Shown here: piece by piece, positions 24,501 to 31,227 of the stretch
Layout: each line of letters opens with the position of its first letter
Position numbering within the stretch: position 1 is the stretch's first letter
NCBI GenBank assembly: GCA_009760855.2
Contig: WPIO01000029.1
Span: 2,590,001-2,654,000, forward strand
Origin: Cristatella mucedo
Taxonomy: Eukaryota > Bryozoa > Phylactolaemata > Cristatellidae
DNA: 64,000 nt
Direction: 5' to 3'
Position numbers and translations under genes: made by a program
Notes under the pieces: model-generated
What the model was told of the DNA's origin: nothing
The model's input: only the letters and a program-made list of their open reading frames with translations
Databases searched by the model: none

Positions 24501-25452
24501 CTAACCACATTTACATGTCGATACTGTGCATATTATTACAACCATGTGTTTCTTGTTGACATTGTGTATGTTACCATTAACCGTTTGATCATGCTTCCTA
24601 TACAGCACATGTAAAGGGCCTAGAAAAAGATTTATTTCTCCGTGGGTGCTGTGCAATTTATTATTATTATTATGTCAAAGGCCAAATGAGAAGTCCTTAG
24701 TATGTGGGACAGTTTCAAGTTGTCACTGTTATCCAGATTCCTTGGCAGTTTGCTCATCCTGTCTGTGTAGTTCACTGAGCTATAATGTCAGCTGCATAAT
24801 TAGTTTGAATGCAAGCTGACCCACCATAGGCCATCGACGTTCTATAGTGTGCTATTCTCACTTTCCATGTGGGATAGCCATGCTGTCCCGGCCTGTCTGC
24901 ACATTTTATAATTCACTCTTCTTCTTGCACACTGAGGTTCTCCAAAATTTTGAATATGCCACCCATAATAGTTGTAAGAGGCCAACCGTGGTTGCATTGA
25001 TTAGGACCAACTAGCCATGCTGCTCTTTTTTATTCTGACTTAATCCCAATTGTTGGCTATGCTACTTCCGGTCTGAACGTGGATGTGTAGCTCTGTAATT
25101 AAGTTCTAGCATTGGTCTGTTGCTGCTTGAATAGAGCCGATTGGTGTAGGCTCCCCGGCAAGCAAAAGACTTTTCTCTGCTGCTATTTTGACCTATTTCC
25201 TTACAGCGGCCATATATGAACCAATCGGCAATGAGCGTACGACGGAATTTCTCCCTTGAGAGGACGCTGATCCTCGTGCGCTCAATGGGCATCCGGCATG
25301 TTACCGTGGTAGACAGCCTTAACCGTGTCATCGGCATCATCACCCGCAAAGATCTGATGGGTGATAGTATGGATTCCAGATTGCGAAGGACAGCTAGCGA
25401 GTCATACTCGTCGGGTTCACAGAGTATGCATCGTCTGTTGACACCCATCTAG
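445..25452 (+). CDS. ClC-6/7-type chloride/proton exchanger, gene 1 (spliced, 5' end outside window)
   Basis: Intracellular ClC antiporters exchange chloride for protons across endosomal and lysosomal membranes. The exon peptides follow the ClC-6/7 order: a cytosolic tail ending in a short conserved acidic/tyrosine stretch, a first membrane helix, the GSSGIPE selectivity loop, the GQEGPMIH segment with the gating glutamate, the SMEE segment with the proton glutamate, a luminal loop with N-glycosylation sequons, the GIVVP segment, then CBS1 and CBS2. Splice phases agree at all junctions except those around 16.4-17.8 kb. Having both glutamates predicts an exchanger rather than a channel. The serine in the GSSGIP loop predicts chloride rather than nitrate preference. 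The F of the usual GxFxP motif is V here. The sequons resemble ClC-6 more than ClC-7, so assignment within the pair is open. The N-terminal exon is not in the window. Confidence 0.9.
800..1200 (-). mobile_element. LINE family B 3' fragment
   Basis: Antisense fragment related to 3870-4170, 41527-41935 and 57745-58145. It shares the 3' end (CACAAAGTCATAAAGACCA type) and a - strand peptide with an WNSLP motif, typical of the ORF2 C terminus in CR1/L2-like LINEs. Confidence 0.65.
1503..1670 (-). repeat. SINE family 2 (tRNA-derived head)
   Basis: It shares the AGCTGATTTAACAGCCTCATTTGTAT start with copies at 8897 and 23868, and GCCATCACCACC in the body. On the - strand the far end contains a B-box-like sequence. 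This copy is diverged. Confidence 0.6.
2166..2862 (+). mobile_element. Solo LTR, copy 1
   Basis: This 697-bp unit begins TGTAACC and ends GGGTACA (TG...CA). It is flanked by CTTC on both sides and repeats at 28375-29079. A TATA-like tract precedes ACGCATGCGCC near 2280. TG/CA ends, short inverted termini and a 4-bp target duplication are typical of Ty3/Gypsy-type LTRs. No internal coding region or second LTR is nearby. Orientation is arbitrary. Confidence 0.7.
2979..3406 (-). repeat. Cluster of four SINE family 1 copies (two partial)
   Basis: Copies lie at about 2979-3115, 3123-3176 (tail only), 3190-3330 and 3331-3406 (head only), separated by A- or TA-rich spacers. On the - strand the head contains GGTCTAGCGGTTAAGGTGC and GTGGGCTCGAGCCC (A- and B-box-like). 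The body ends in the same GCGCC...AGAGATTAAGTTCTCT...GGGCGC tail as the local L2 LINEs. Confidence 0.75.
3870..4170 (-). mobile_element. LINE family B 3' fragment
   Basis: Antisense copy, close to 41527-41935 over its first 250 bp, starting at TCAGTAACTCCACAAAGTC. Confidence 0.7.
5093..5154 (+). repeat. 31-bp tandem duplication of a splice acceptor
   Basis: A 31-bp unit containing a T-rich tract and a terminal CAGGG is present twice in direct tandem, giving two acceptor AGs at 5120-5121 and 5151-5152. Only the second gives the reading frame required by the flanking exons. The first would add 31 bases and reach TGA within about a dozen codons. Confidence 0.85.
5153..5282 (+). CDS. ClC gene 1 exon: first membrane helix
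   Basis: Acceptor AG is at 5151-5152 and donor GTAGGT follows 5282. The 130 bp encode one base completing Arg and 43 codons, including the hydrophobic helix LMMGLIGLSVGAVGFLL, and end in phase 0. It matches helix B of ClC-6/7 (VVFAIGVCTGLVGLF type). The gene 2 exon at 61336-61465 is also 130 bp with the same phase. Confidence 0.9.
5810..6782 (-). mobile_element. L2-clade LINE, 5'-truncated
   Basis: Antisense copy. The 3' end (AATAATATTGCACTTGATAAAGCGCC) is at 5810. The - strand peptides (6040-6444, 6487-6782) contain LNNDKTNLLVMGKPSVIQKL, ARNLGVIFQSDLSL and WNSLP, diagnostic of the L2 ORF2 C-terminal half. It is broken by frameshifts. Confidence 0.9.
7588..7745 (+). repeat. SINE or L2-tail composite
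   Basis: An L2-like tail read on - (7588-7650) adjoins a + strand tRNA-like head with GGTTCGAATCC (B box) at about 7713-7723. I cannot tell whether this is one element or two. Confidence 0.4.
7861..8030 (-). mobile_element. L2 LINE fragment
   Basis: Antisense 3' segment matching the TGACATGCACAGGGTCAGCATGCAAATGTGG region of the other copies. Confidence 0.65.
8273..8408 (+). repeat. SINE family 1 (tRNA head, L2 tail)
   Basis: The head is tRNA-like (GGTCTAGCGGTTAAGGTGC, later GTGGGCTCAAGCCC). The tail GAATAGAGATTAAGTTCTCT and GGGGCGCTATATAAATGAATT is shared with the L2 LINE 3' ends. Confidence 0.75.
8897..9055 (-). repeat. SINE family 2
   Basis: Shared segments are AGCTGATTTACTGCCTCATTTGTATAGCGACAG and GGCTATCACCACC, then a tRNA-like end read on the - strand (AGATCGTGGGTTTGAGTCC). 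Confidence 0.6.
11370..12475 (-). mobile_element. Old L2 LINE relic
   Basis: Diverged antisense L2 sequence recognisable from the tail (11370-11420) and the FKRKLKT-type C terminus (about 11500-11600). It is interrupted by a SINE at 12124-12240. Confidence 0.55.
12124..12240 (-). repeat. SINE family 1
   Basis: A - strand copy with the same tail and head, slightly decayed, nested in an L2 relic. Confidence 0.65.
12785..13195 (+). mobile_element. L2 LINE relic (internally deleted)
   Basis: A sense fragment of the reverse transcriptase segment (CAGTTCCACAAGGGTCTGTTCTCGGCCC, the VPQGSVLGP motif). It jumps to the C-terminal AAAGCCTGGAGCTCACT segment and 3' UTR, ending in an L2 tail at 13195. Confidence 0.65.
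13384..13667 (+). CDS. ClC gene 1 exon: selectivity loop and gating glutamate
   Basis: The best acceptor is AG at 13382-13383, because an upstream AG at 13347-13348 would put a TAG (13381-13383) in frame. Donor GTGAGT follows 13667. The exon encodes a hydrophobic helix, then GSSGIPELMAFLNG (chloride-coordinating Ser loop) and GLAVGQEGPMIH. The gating Glu codon is 13645-13647; the preceding Lys of the common GKEGP motif is Gln. It ends two bases into a codon. Confidence 0.92.
13770..13862 (+). CDS. ClC gene 1 exon
   Basis: Acceptor tatgtctag ends at 13769 and donor GTAAAT follows 13862. The 93 bp encode SMIGAGLSQFKS and onwards to NSQDR. They align with the ClC-6 segment after GPMIHSG (SVVGAGLPQFQS type). 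The exon completes one split codon and leaves another open. Confidence 0.9.
13953..14193 (+). CDS. ClC gene 1 exon: SAGAAAG helix and proton glutamate
   Basis: Acceptor gtgtgttag ends at 13952 and donor GTACTG follows 14193. The 241 bp encode RNFISAGAAAGIASAFNAPV, followed by the SMEEVSSFWNE segment whose second Glu (codon 14038-14040) corresponds to the proton glutamate of exchangers. It ends in phase 0. This is among the most conserved ClC segments and it is fully open. Confidence 0.93.
14194..16190. other. Gene 1 intron
   Basis: A short L2 tail is at about 14395-14460. Otherwise I recognise nothing; there are no convincing open frames. Confidence 0.5.
16191..16385 (+). CDS. ClC gene 1 exon: helix with GVIGGVLGSLF
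   Basis: Acceptor ccgtttcag ends at 16190. The exon encodes FIPVIILGVIGGVLGSLFIF and a basic loop, ending at LIEPLVV. This matches the [20 protein letters not shown] and VIEAVLV segments of ClC-7. Donor GTAGGT after 16385 is the best-looking end, but it leaves phase 0, while the next confirmed exon (18836) needs two preceding bases, so an extra exon must lie between. The frame stays open to 16604. Confidence 0.8.
17721..17788 (+). CDS. Probable ClC gene 1 exon (acceptor unresolved)
   Basis: The frame ending at 17788 before GTGATT reads TVAAAATAATAVFYQQQKP. It resembles the AAVTATVAFVLIYS helix that should follow the 16191 exon. Its last two bases (AG) plus the first base of the 18836 exon give a Ser codon, so the downstream phase fits. 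No AG acceptor lies in the open part upstream, and an in-frame TAA is at 17679-17681. The left boundary given is approximate. Confidence 0.45.
18315..18400 (-). mobile_element. L2 LINE tail fragment
   Basis: AATAATGATAATAATACATTGGTATAGCACCC followed by the paired AGAGAACTGAATCTCTCTTTAGGC stem. Confidence 0.55.
18836..19002 (+). CDS. ClC gene 1 exon: luminal loop with N-glycosylation sequons
   Basis: A strong polypyrimidine tract and AG end at 18835; donor GTACGT follows 19002. The 167 bp encode the loop from SGQCLVPL to TNATYNP. It contains three N-X-T sequons (NYT, NRT, NAT) and two Cys. In ClC-6 the equivalent luminal loop is glycosylated; in ClC-7 it is not. Phases on both sides match the neighbours. 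Confidence 0.85.
19147..19318 (+). CDS. ClC gene 1 exon: GIVVP segment
   Basis: Acceptor gttgcag ends at 19146 and donor GTACGA follows 19318. It encodes ATLTFGTGEEAIRHLFS, a charged loop and the helix LGIYFVGACYSSGMSLATG followed by IVVPQ. This matches the LFTLVYFFLACWTYG...GVFIPS region of ClC-7. Val replaces the Phe of the GxFxP anion-site motif. Confidence 0.92.
19410..19584 (+). CDS. ClC gene 1 exon: GAASFFGGVTRLTMSL helix
   Basis: Acceptor tctttatag ends at 19409 and donor GTGAGC follows 19584. The 175 bp encode MIGALYGRIVGRIM, a loop, and SLIGAASFFGGVTRLTMSLV, aligning with [24 protein letters not shown] of ClC-7. It ends in phase 0. Confidence 0.93.
19585..22840. other. Gene 1 intron
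   Basis: About half is a degraded antisense L2 LINE (20605-22325). The stretches 19600-20600 and 22330-22840 show only A/T-rich intronic sequence and a short ATT-rich tract near 22620-22680. Confidence 0.6.
20605..22325 (-). mobile_element. L2-clade LINE relic with internal insertion
   Basis: An old antisense copy. 3' UTR and C-terminal parts are near 20620-21340 and the reverse-transcriptase part is at 21690-22325 (- strand MIDLLGVFDTIDHQVLLECL). The segment about 21397-21690 does not match the LINE and may be an insertion. Confidence 0.65.
22841..23010 (+). CDS. ClC gene 1 exon: last helix to CBS linker
   Basis: Acceptor ttatttgtag ends at 22840 and donor GTAAGT follows 23010. The 170 bp encode MELTNDIQFLLPVMVTVMVA, a KWVGDIL segment and the linker. 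This matches the [25 protein letters not shown] region of ClC-7. Confidence 0.93.
23135..23311 (+). CDS. ClC gene 1 exon: CBS1 domain
   Basis: Acceptor caccaacag ends at 23134 and donor GTAATT follows 23311. It encodes FTAEEVMSTPVETVQ through HCGFPVIRR to GLITR. EVM-TPV, GFPV and GLI are the hallmarks of the first CBS domain in ClC-6/7, a cytosolic adenine-nucleotide or regulatory module. Confidence 0.93.
23509..23701 (+). CDS. ClC gene 1 exon: linker between CBS domains
   Basis: The acceptor tract and ccag end at 23508; donor GTGAGT follows 23701. It continues from CBS1 (LELTVLLMKQAF) into a 50-residue linker that I cannot align well to vertebrate ClC-6/7. It ends in phase 0, matching the 25207 exon. 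Confidence 0.85.
23770..24668 (+). mobile_element. L2-clade LINE fragment
   Basis: A sense copy beginning at the KLVHAFVTSRLDFCNSL segment, interrupted by the SINE at 23868-24063, then continuing (24070-24410) to the 3' UTR and an ATT repeat tail at 24657-24672. Confidence 0.75.
23868..24063 (-). repeat. SINE family 2, nested in an L2 LINE
   Basis: The best-preserved copy. The - strand contains GGTTCGATTCC, a match to the tRNA B box. It interrupts an L2 sequence whose frame resumes at about 24070. An internal duplication of GGTCGTGAAAG is present near 24000-24030. Confidence 0.7.
25207..25452 (+). CDS. ClC gene 1 terminal exon: CBS2 domain and stop
   Basis: Acceptor ttccttacag ends at 25206. 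The 81 codons begin RPYMNQSAMSV, continue with ILVRSMGIRHVTVVDSLNRV and IGIITRKDL, and end at TAG (25450-25452). YMN-S--V, GIRH--VVD and G-ITRKDL match the second CBS domain of ClC-6/7. The serine-rich C-terminal tail is short. Confidence 0.94.
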   Translation, partial: RPYMNQSAMSVRRNFSLERTLILVRSMGIRHVTVVDSLNRVIGIITRKDLMGDSMDSRLRRTASESYSSGSQSMHRLLTPI

Positions 25453-27285
25453 AGTTGATGTCACTTCCGGCAGCCATTCTACTGAGTCCTCGGTCACTGA
25501 TAGCTTGACAGCAGCAAGGAACAATCGTAAAGCTATACTTCATGACCACATGCTACGCACGTCTGATCGCAGTGCTCAGTGAGCATTGGATTCATATCGG
25601 CCTAGCACGGCAGCTCACCGTGCAGGCACTCAGCAAGCGTTATTCCGTGTTGCTGTATGGGGTGCTTGTTTTCGTCAAGCGATCCGTAACAGGCGCTTCC
25701 TTACCGAGCTGCTGGTATCTCGGCAGGCCGAATTTGTTCCACTGCTGTTCGCCTCGGTGATGAGCCAGACGTCAAATCATAATGATGACTTTCTTTGCAA
25801 TGCCATACTCACACTAATAGCAGTAACAGCAGCAAAAATGCTGCTCTTTCAGCAGTCTTTGGCGTGTTATCGAGCAAGGTTAGCAAACGTGCTCTGGAGG
25901 CCCCCGTGTGCGTGGTCGACGTTACTTAGTTTGCTATCGTTGATGTTGATGTATGCTGTTTATTTTGAATTTAATAGGTTTTGCTTTTTTTAAGATTAAA
26001 ACCACAACCACACATCTTAAAAAAGTGGACATGCACTGATGCTGTTTGGTAGTCAGTGGTTGTGCCTGCTGGTAGGCCTACATGTAAGACAACGCAATCT
26101 CGGTCTGTCATAGGGCCGGTTTTCCTTTCAAATGTGCCCTGCTTCTTATAATCAACGCGATGATTTGTGCATTAACCTGTACTGGTACATTTAGGTCTCT
26201 GCTGTCAGCGGAGTCGCCGATGGCAATTTCGGACCAAAAAAAAGTGGAAAAGGGTTTTTAGCCCTGGCCTCTCAGGTCATCTAAAGCTCAAAAGTTTAGG
26301 TGAAGGTTGAGTCTTATGTTCGATTGCTGTTGTGTATCGAATTTGCTAACTAATTCTAAAGTGTTTTGGGTTTTTATGCCAGATGCTACCGAATGGCCGG
26401 TTAAGCTGTGGCAGTAGGTTCGCTTAAGCCAAGTACCACGTATTTCGAGACCGTACTTTTTCAATACGACCGGTAAGTGCTGATGTTTTAGTAGATCAGC
26501 AGCCGACTTTATACGTGCGAATTTTATAGATCTTCATAAAGTAAATAACCTTTGGCCCGAATCACTACGTGCGGCGATAATGCAATTCGAATTCAAAATG
26601 TACATACCAGCATCATGTAGAGTGCCTATATTTAGTTTTAATTGGGTGCTGAACTGGAGCCATTAAATTTGAGCTTTACTTAAATCTATAGCTGTAGTCG
26701 GTGATGAGAGCCGGTACTTGCTACGGTCAATGCGGGAATATCTCTTTCGGGTGATAGGCTTTCCACTAAGCGTACCTTAAGTTAAAGTCGTCAACAGTTG
26801 CTGACAAGCTAGATGAAAATATGTAAGCGAACAAAAAATATTGAGGCAGGCTTCGCACTAGGCACTGACTTCCTATTTTAAAAGCATAACCGAATTTCTG
26901 GTAAACTTTTTCAATAGCTCTTGCAGTGTGGCTATGAGCAACTTCAATGAATAGTGAAATTCCGCATGTGTCCGTATGCCGCTTACCCAATACGGGCGAA
27001 ACTGCTTTCTCATTCCTCGATTGCTTCTTAAAATTGACGCTTTGAGCATGCCCAGGCTTTTCAGCTGCTCAACGGTTTCAAAGCTGCTGTCACGAGCTGT
27101 CAAATGTAACGCCTGTAGCGTACATGATGCACCGGTACGTTGAGGCAGTGCCTTTTGTTATCAATTTTACTTGCATTAGGCCTTTCATAATGCACACAGT
27201 GCTACGAGTCCCTGGTGGCTATTTTCATGCGAAGCTTTACAGCGAGCCCGAACTTATCCATTTCTATGCTAGACTATCATTGCTT
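25453..27285. other. 3' flank of gene 1 and intergenic DNA
   Basis: An ATTAAA at 25995-26000 is a possible polyadenylation signal (weak evidence). No coding region or known repeat is recognised in the rest. Confidence 0.4.
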
Positions 27286-27380
27286 TAGACTGTGGTATTG
27301 CTGTGGCCCCGGCAGCAGCAGCTCTATTGTACTCTCACGGAGACACGACACGGACGTGAGCGGTAAGCGAGACTCAGATC
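27285..27380. repeat. Unclassified repeat, related to 29950-30040
   Basis: Shares CTCACGGAGACACGA and GACGTGAGCGGTAA-like segments in the same order with 29950-30040. I do not recognise the family. Confidence 0.45.
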
Positions 27381-27656
27381 TTTGTTTCTCTCAACACGTA
27401 CGTATACGAGAGCTCGATGGATCACAGCAGCCGTCGAATGGCTTAGCTAATTACAACACAAGCATGCACCCGGCGGCGAACTCAAAATCCCTCCCCCCCC
27501 CATAGAATGGTCAATAAATCACATAGCCCGCCAGCCTGACTGGGGGCTTCGATCGCGGCCCGAAACTCGCCGTTGGTTCTGCTGCGCTCCCTCAACCTTG
27601 TTGTGGCCCCGAACCGTCGTCTGTCGGCATATCATCCGGGTTTCGATATGAATGGA

Positions 27657-28240
27657 TGAATATAATAATAATAATAGTAATAATATTGCACTTGATAAAG
27701 CGCCCTCAGAGAACTTAATCTCTTTCTAGGCGCTTTACATTTGCTGCAAAGTGATACGCAATAGAATAGTAAGTAAAATCATGCTTGAAAAACAAACAAA
27801 ATGAATAACATGGTTAGGGGTTACATGCACTGGGTCAGCATGCAAATGTGGTTAGTGGCAGCATGAACAGTGTCAGCACGCATAAGCACATCGAGGACGA
27901 ATCACAAGGACCCACTAAATGCTGTCCTAAATAGGTATGTTTTTAAGTTTCTTTTAAATGTGGTCAGGTCAGGGGATGTTCTGACGCAGGTCGGGAGGGA
28001 GTTCCAGGCTGTGGGAGCATACGAGCTAAATGCACGGTCTCCAAAGGATTTAAGGTTTGTACGAGGTATTTCTAGACTGTTGGATTCCGAAAAGCGAGTG
28101 GTACGATGCTTTGCCTGATGGGGTAGTATCTCTGAAAGATAGGCTGGAGCCATAGAATGAAGAGACCTAAAAGTGAGCGACAAAACCTTGAAGTCAATCC
28201 GTTGCTTGACTGGTAACCAGTGCAGGTCGGCGAGAAGTGG
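27657..28240 (-). mobile_element. L2-clade LINE, 5'-truncated
   Basis: Antisense copy with an ATA/AAT repeat tail at 27660-27690. The - strand peptide 27902-28183 reads LTFRSLHSMAPAYLSEILPH through WNSLPTCVRTSPDL to the C terminus without interruption. A relatively young copy. Confidence 0.88.
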
Positions 28241-28374
28241 AGGTTAGACCAAAGCTAATTTCGCTAAATATAGTGATAAATATCGAAGATAATATTACGA
28301 GAGGCAAACAGATGAGTGAAACAGGCCTCTCGCTTTAAGAAATTGCCACAAGCAACTTGAGATCAAATTAGAAG

Positions 28375-29079
28375 TGTAACCGGGTTCCAGGGGTCAAAGG
28401 CTATTTCCCGCCAAACCCGCCATACTCGCTACGCTGCCGCTCGCCATGCCGCCGAGCTAGGGTAAGACGAGCGGCCGTCCGGCTAAACCTCTTTATATTA
28501 ACGCATGCGCCAACAACAACAGAGCAACTAAACAAGTCTACAGGGAGGGTCCTATACACAGTACACTACAGGGGCGCAAGACGACGCAGCCAGCGCGAAC
28601 AAACGTGTTAGTTGGGGTCAGTCGGCTTCTGCAGTCCTGTCGTTGTATCGACTCCGAATCCAACAGTACGAGCGTACGCCGTCCAAAACCCGGCTGGCTG
28701 AGTAACTGCTGGCTAGTCCGAGTCGACAACTACCACAGTCGTAAGCTTCCACCGAAAGATGCCAACACACGGGGGGGGGGTTCACGAACACGCTACATGG
28801 GGTACGCTACACGGGGAACGCGGAATATACAAGTCCCAACAACGAGTGAGTGGCAGCATCGCCAGAGTATGCCTGCACGAATCCAGGTGCATAACTCGGC
28901 GAGACCGGGAGCCTCCAACACCACGACTTACTTGGCCAACTTCCCGTACCCAACAGCCCCGGTAACCTCCCATCACAGCACACACCGGCCATGCCACAGG
29001 TCCGACCCCGGCCTAGCCGGTGACCCTAACCCTCACTATAGCCGTCCGGTCCCAGCCAACCGAACCCAGCCTGGGTACA
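28375..29079 (+). mobile_element. Solo LTR, copy 2
   Basis: This 705-bp unit is clearly homologous to 2166-2862 along its full length, with the same TGTAACC start and GGGTACA end. It is flanked by a perfect 4-bp duplication GAAG (28371-28374 and 29080-29083). It contains a TATA-like TTTATATTAACG tract near 28490 and a G10 run near 28770. The different target duplications of the two copies show independent insertions. Confidence 0.78.
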
Positions 29080-29740
29080 GAAGCACGCGGCAAACACACT
29101 GTAGACCTTCAACGGAGATGAGATTTCAGTCGAGTGAGAAAAAACATTAAAGATTAAGCCTACGAGCTTGACGCTTTTTAAACTCGCAACCGTACCAATG
29201 CATTAATATATCCAGCGATTCTTTCACGAGCCTCATCGGTGCACTTATCCTAAACTAAGCCGTTTTGTACTTCGAAGGATGATACAGAGAAGAGAAAGTC
29301 ACAAAGTCTGCTGTATGGTGAACTTAGCAGGAACCCAGTGACCATTCAAGCACCTGCTTCTTGAGCGTGATGGACCCTTCCGGCTGAACGACTAACAAGA
29401 ATGCATCTTATATCACATATTAAATATGCTGACCCTCCTTAATCGATCGTTTTCGTGCACACCCTTGAGCTTCCCGTATACAATCAGATCATACCAAGCC
29501 ATGCAGCCATACCAATCCACTCTAGAACAGTCAAAGTCTAGCTTATACACAAATATTGTTGAATCACAGATGCACAGCCAGAAAGTGGTAATGTCTGCTA
29601 TCAACCATCTCCTTAACCGCTTCCAAGTTAGCTCCTTATCTAGTGATGCTTTTGGTGATCTACGTGACCACTTCTTCTCTGGCTTCTTTTTCTCCAAGAT
29701 TGACATGATCAGATAGTCCACCCCAAGGGTAGCAGATAGG

Positions 29741-29800
29741 CATACTTAATCATATATATATATACATATATATATATATAATATTAAGTATACTTACACA
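29741..29800. repeat. AT-rich inverted repeat around a (TA)n tract
   Basis: CATACTTAAT and ATTAAGTATA flank two (TA)n runs, a potential cruciform. No gene is adjacent. Confidence 0.6.
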
Positions 29801-29949
29801 ATATTTCAGTTATGAGGTTAATAGGGCTAGAGTAGTAGTAATCTTCTTTGATTGGGAGATTGATTTTACGATGAGGTTACTCGTGGCCACTTACAGGACT
29901 TCCCTCCCTCAAATCCGTAGAGCGCTGAAATATCGAAATTCAAGAAAGT

Positions 29950-30040
29950 GTGACGGTGTCTCCGGCTGCGGCTGTTCTTGTGGAGTCTCACGGAGACACG
30001 AGCGGGTGAACGTGAGCGGTAAACAATGCTCGACGTTTAT
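29950..30040. repeat. Unclassified repeat, related to 27285-27380
   Basis: Contains CTCACGGAGACACGAGCGGG and GAACGTGAGCGGTAAAC, matching the 27.3-kb segment. The rest of 29084-30360 holds no recognised gene apart from an AT-rich palindrome. Confidence 0.45.
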
Positions 30041-30360
30041 TCCCTCAGTGGGTACGAGCTGGGGTGGGGCTGACTCACCACAGACAGGGCAGTGCATCTG
30101 TGGTGGGCCACATGCTTACATCAAAGGCCGGGCGCTGCACCGAGTCAATTGCAGAACCACCTACTGCAGGTGGGGCATACGTTATTGGCCGAGGCTGCTG
30201 TGCTAATTACAATTGCAGGAGCGCAGAACGCAGGTCATGTCTCTGCCCCTTTCAAAGAGGATGTAGTTAGGCCACAAATTAAGAAAACTTAAGAACGGAA
30301 AAAATAACCACAGGAAACATAAAAGTACGGCGTACTTACGGGCTCTGTGGTTTATCTTCT

Positions 30361-30963
30361 TTTTATCCAAGTTTGTAATCTTCCCTTCTGTGATGAGATC
30401 GGCAAGACAAATCTGGGCTTTCATTCTATGCAGATTTCTATGCAGATGACGCTCGGTTGCACCTACGTTTTGATCCCTCCCAGCCCTCCAGCACTTCGAA
30501 TTCTCTCAACTCTCTTAGTGCATGTGTTGATGAAATCCACACATGGATAGCAGCCAACTTACTCAAATTGAATGGTGATAAAACCAAATTACTACTTATG
30601 GGCAAACCAAGTGCGATTTAGAAATTTGGAAAGCCTAACGCTCAAAATCGGCTCTGCCGGCATATCTCACGTTGCATCTCCACGAAACTACGTGTTGTGT
30701 TCCAGAGCGACCTGACAATAGATGACCACACCAGCAACACAGTGAAGTCTGGCAACTTTCAGCTACATAACATTGCTCTAAATATTGGGATTGCTTAAAC
30801 AGGGATACTACATCCAAATCGAGATCCGCACATTTGTAACATCCCAGCACGACTTCTGCGACGCGAAGCGTGTTGGTCTACCGGCCTGTGCAATCGGGTG
30901 CTTTAGTTTGTACGCTCCCAAAGCCTCGAACTCACTCCCGACTGACGTCACGACTCCACCCCG
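30361..30963 (+). mobile_element. L2-clade LINE, left half, split by the Maverick
   Basis: A sense L2 relic from the ADVIAKHNLGF region to the WNSLP region (CCAAAGCCTCGAACTCACTCCC at about 30918). It stops exactly at the Maverick boundary. The missing continuation (CCCCGACCTGACGACATTTAACGGAACC) is at 48536-48563. It is damaged by stops and deletions. Confidence 0.8.
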
Positions 30964-31184
30964 AGTCGTACGAAAATGAATGGAATGGAGCCAAGGGCGC
31001 ATCGAATGACGTCATCATTTAAACAAACCATCCTCCGATCAACAATCTCGCTGACGCTCGATTGTTTCTCGCCATCTGGTTCATTTAAATGATGACGTCA
31101 TTCTCGTGACCCTATTCTCCATTCCATTCATTTACATACCACTTGGAGTTGTGTTAAGTTAATATGATTGCATAAGAGTAAAAA
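30964..31184 (+). repeat. Maverick left terminal inverted repeat
   Basis: It pairs with 48327-48535 in reverse complement. By eye there are about 9 mismatches over the inner 183 aligned bases, plus about 10 extra bases near 30990-31000 in this copy. It contains two TGACGTCA palindromes (31007-31014, 31093-31100) in mirrored arms. Confidence 0.92.
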
Positions 31185-31227
31185 ATTTCAATAATTAATT
31201 AATTAAATAAATTTTCTATTTTTATAT

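Larger units (their letters stand above)
23702..25206. other. Gene 1 last intron
   Basis: It is mostly a sense L2 fragment (23770-24668) interrupted by a SINE. The stretch 24670-25206 shows nothing recognisable. Confidence 0.55.
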
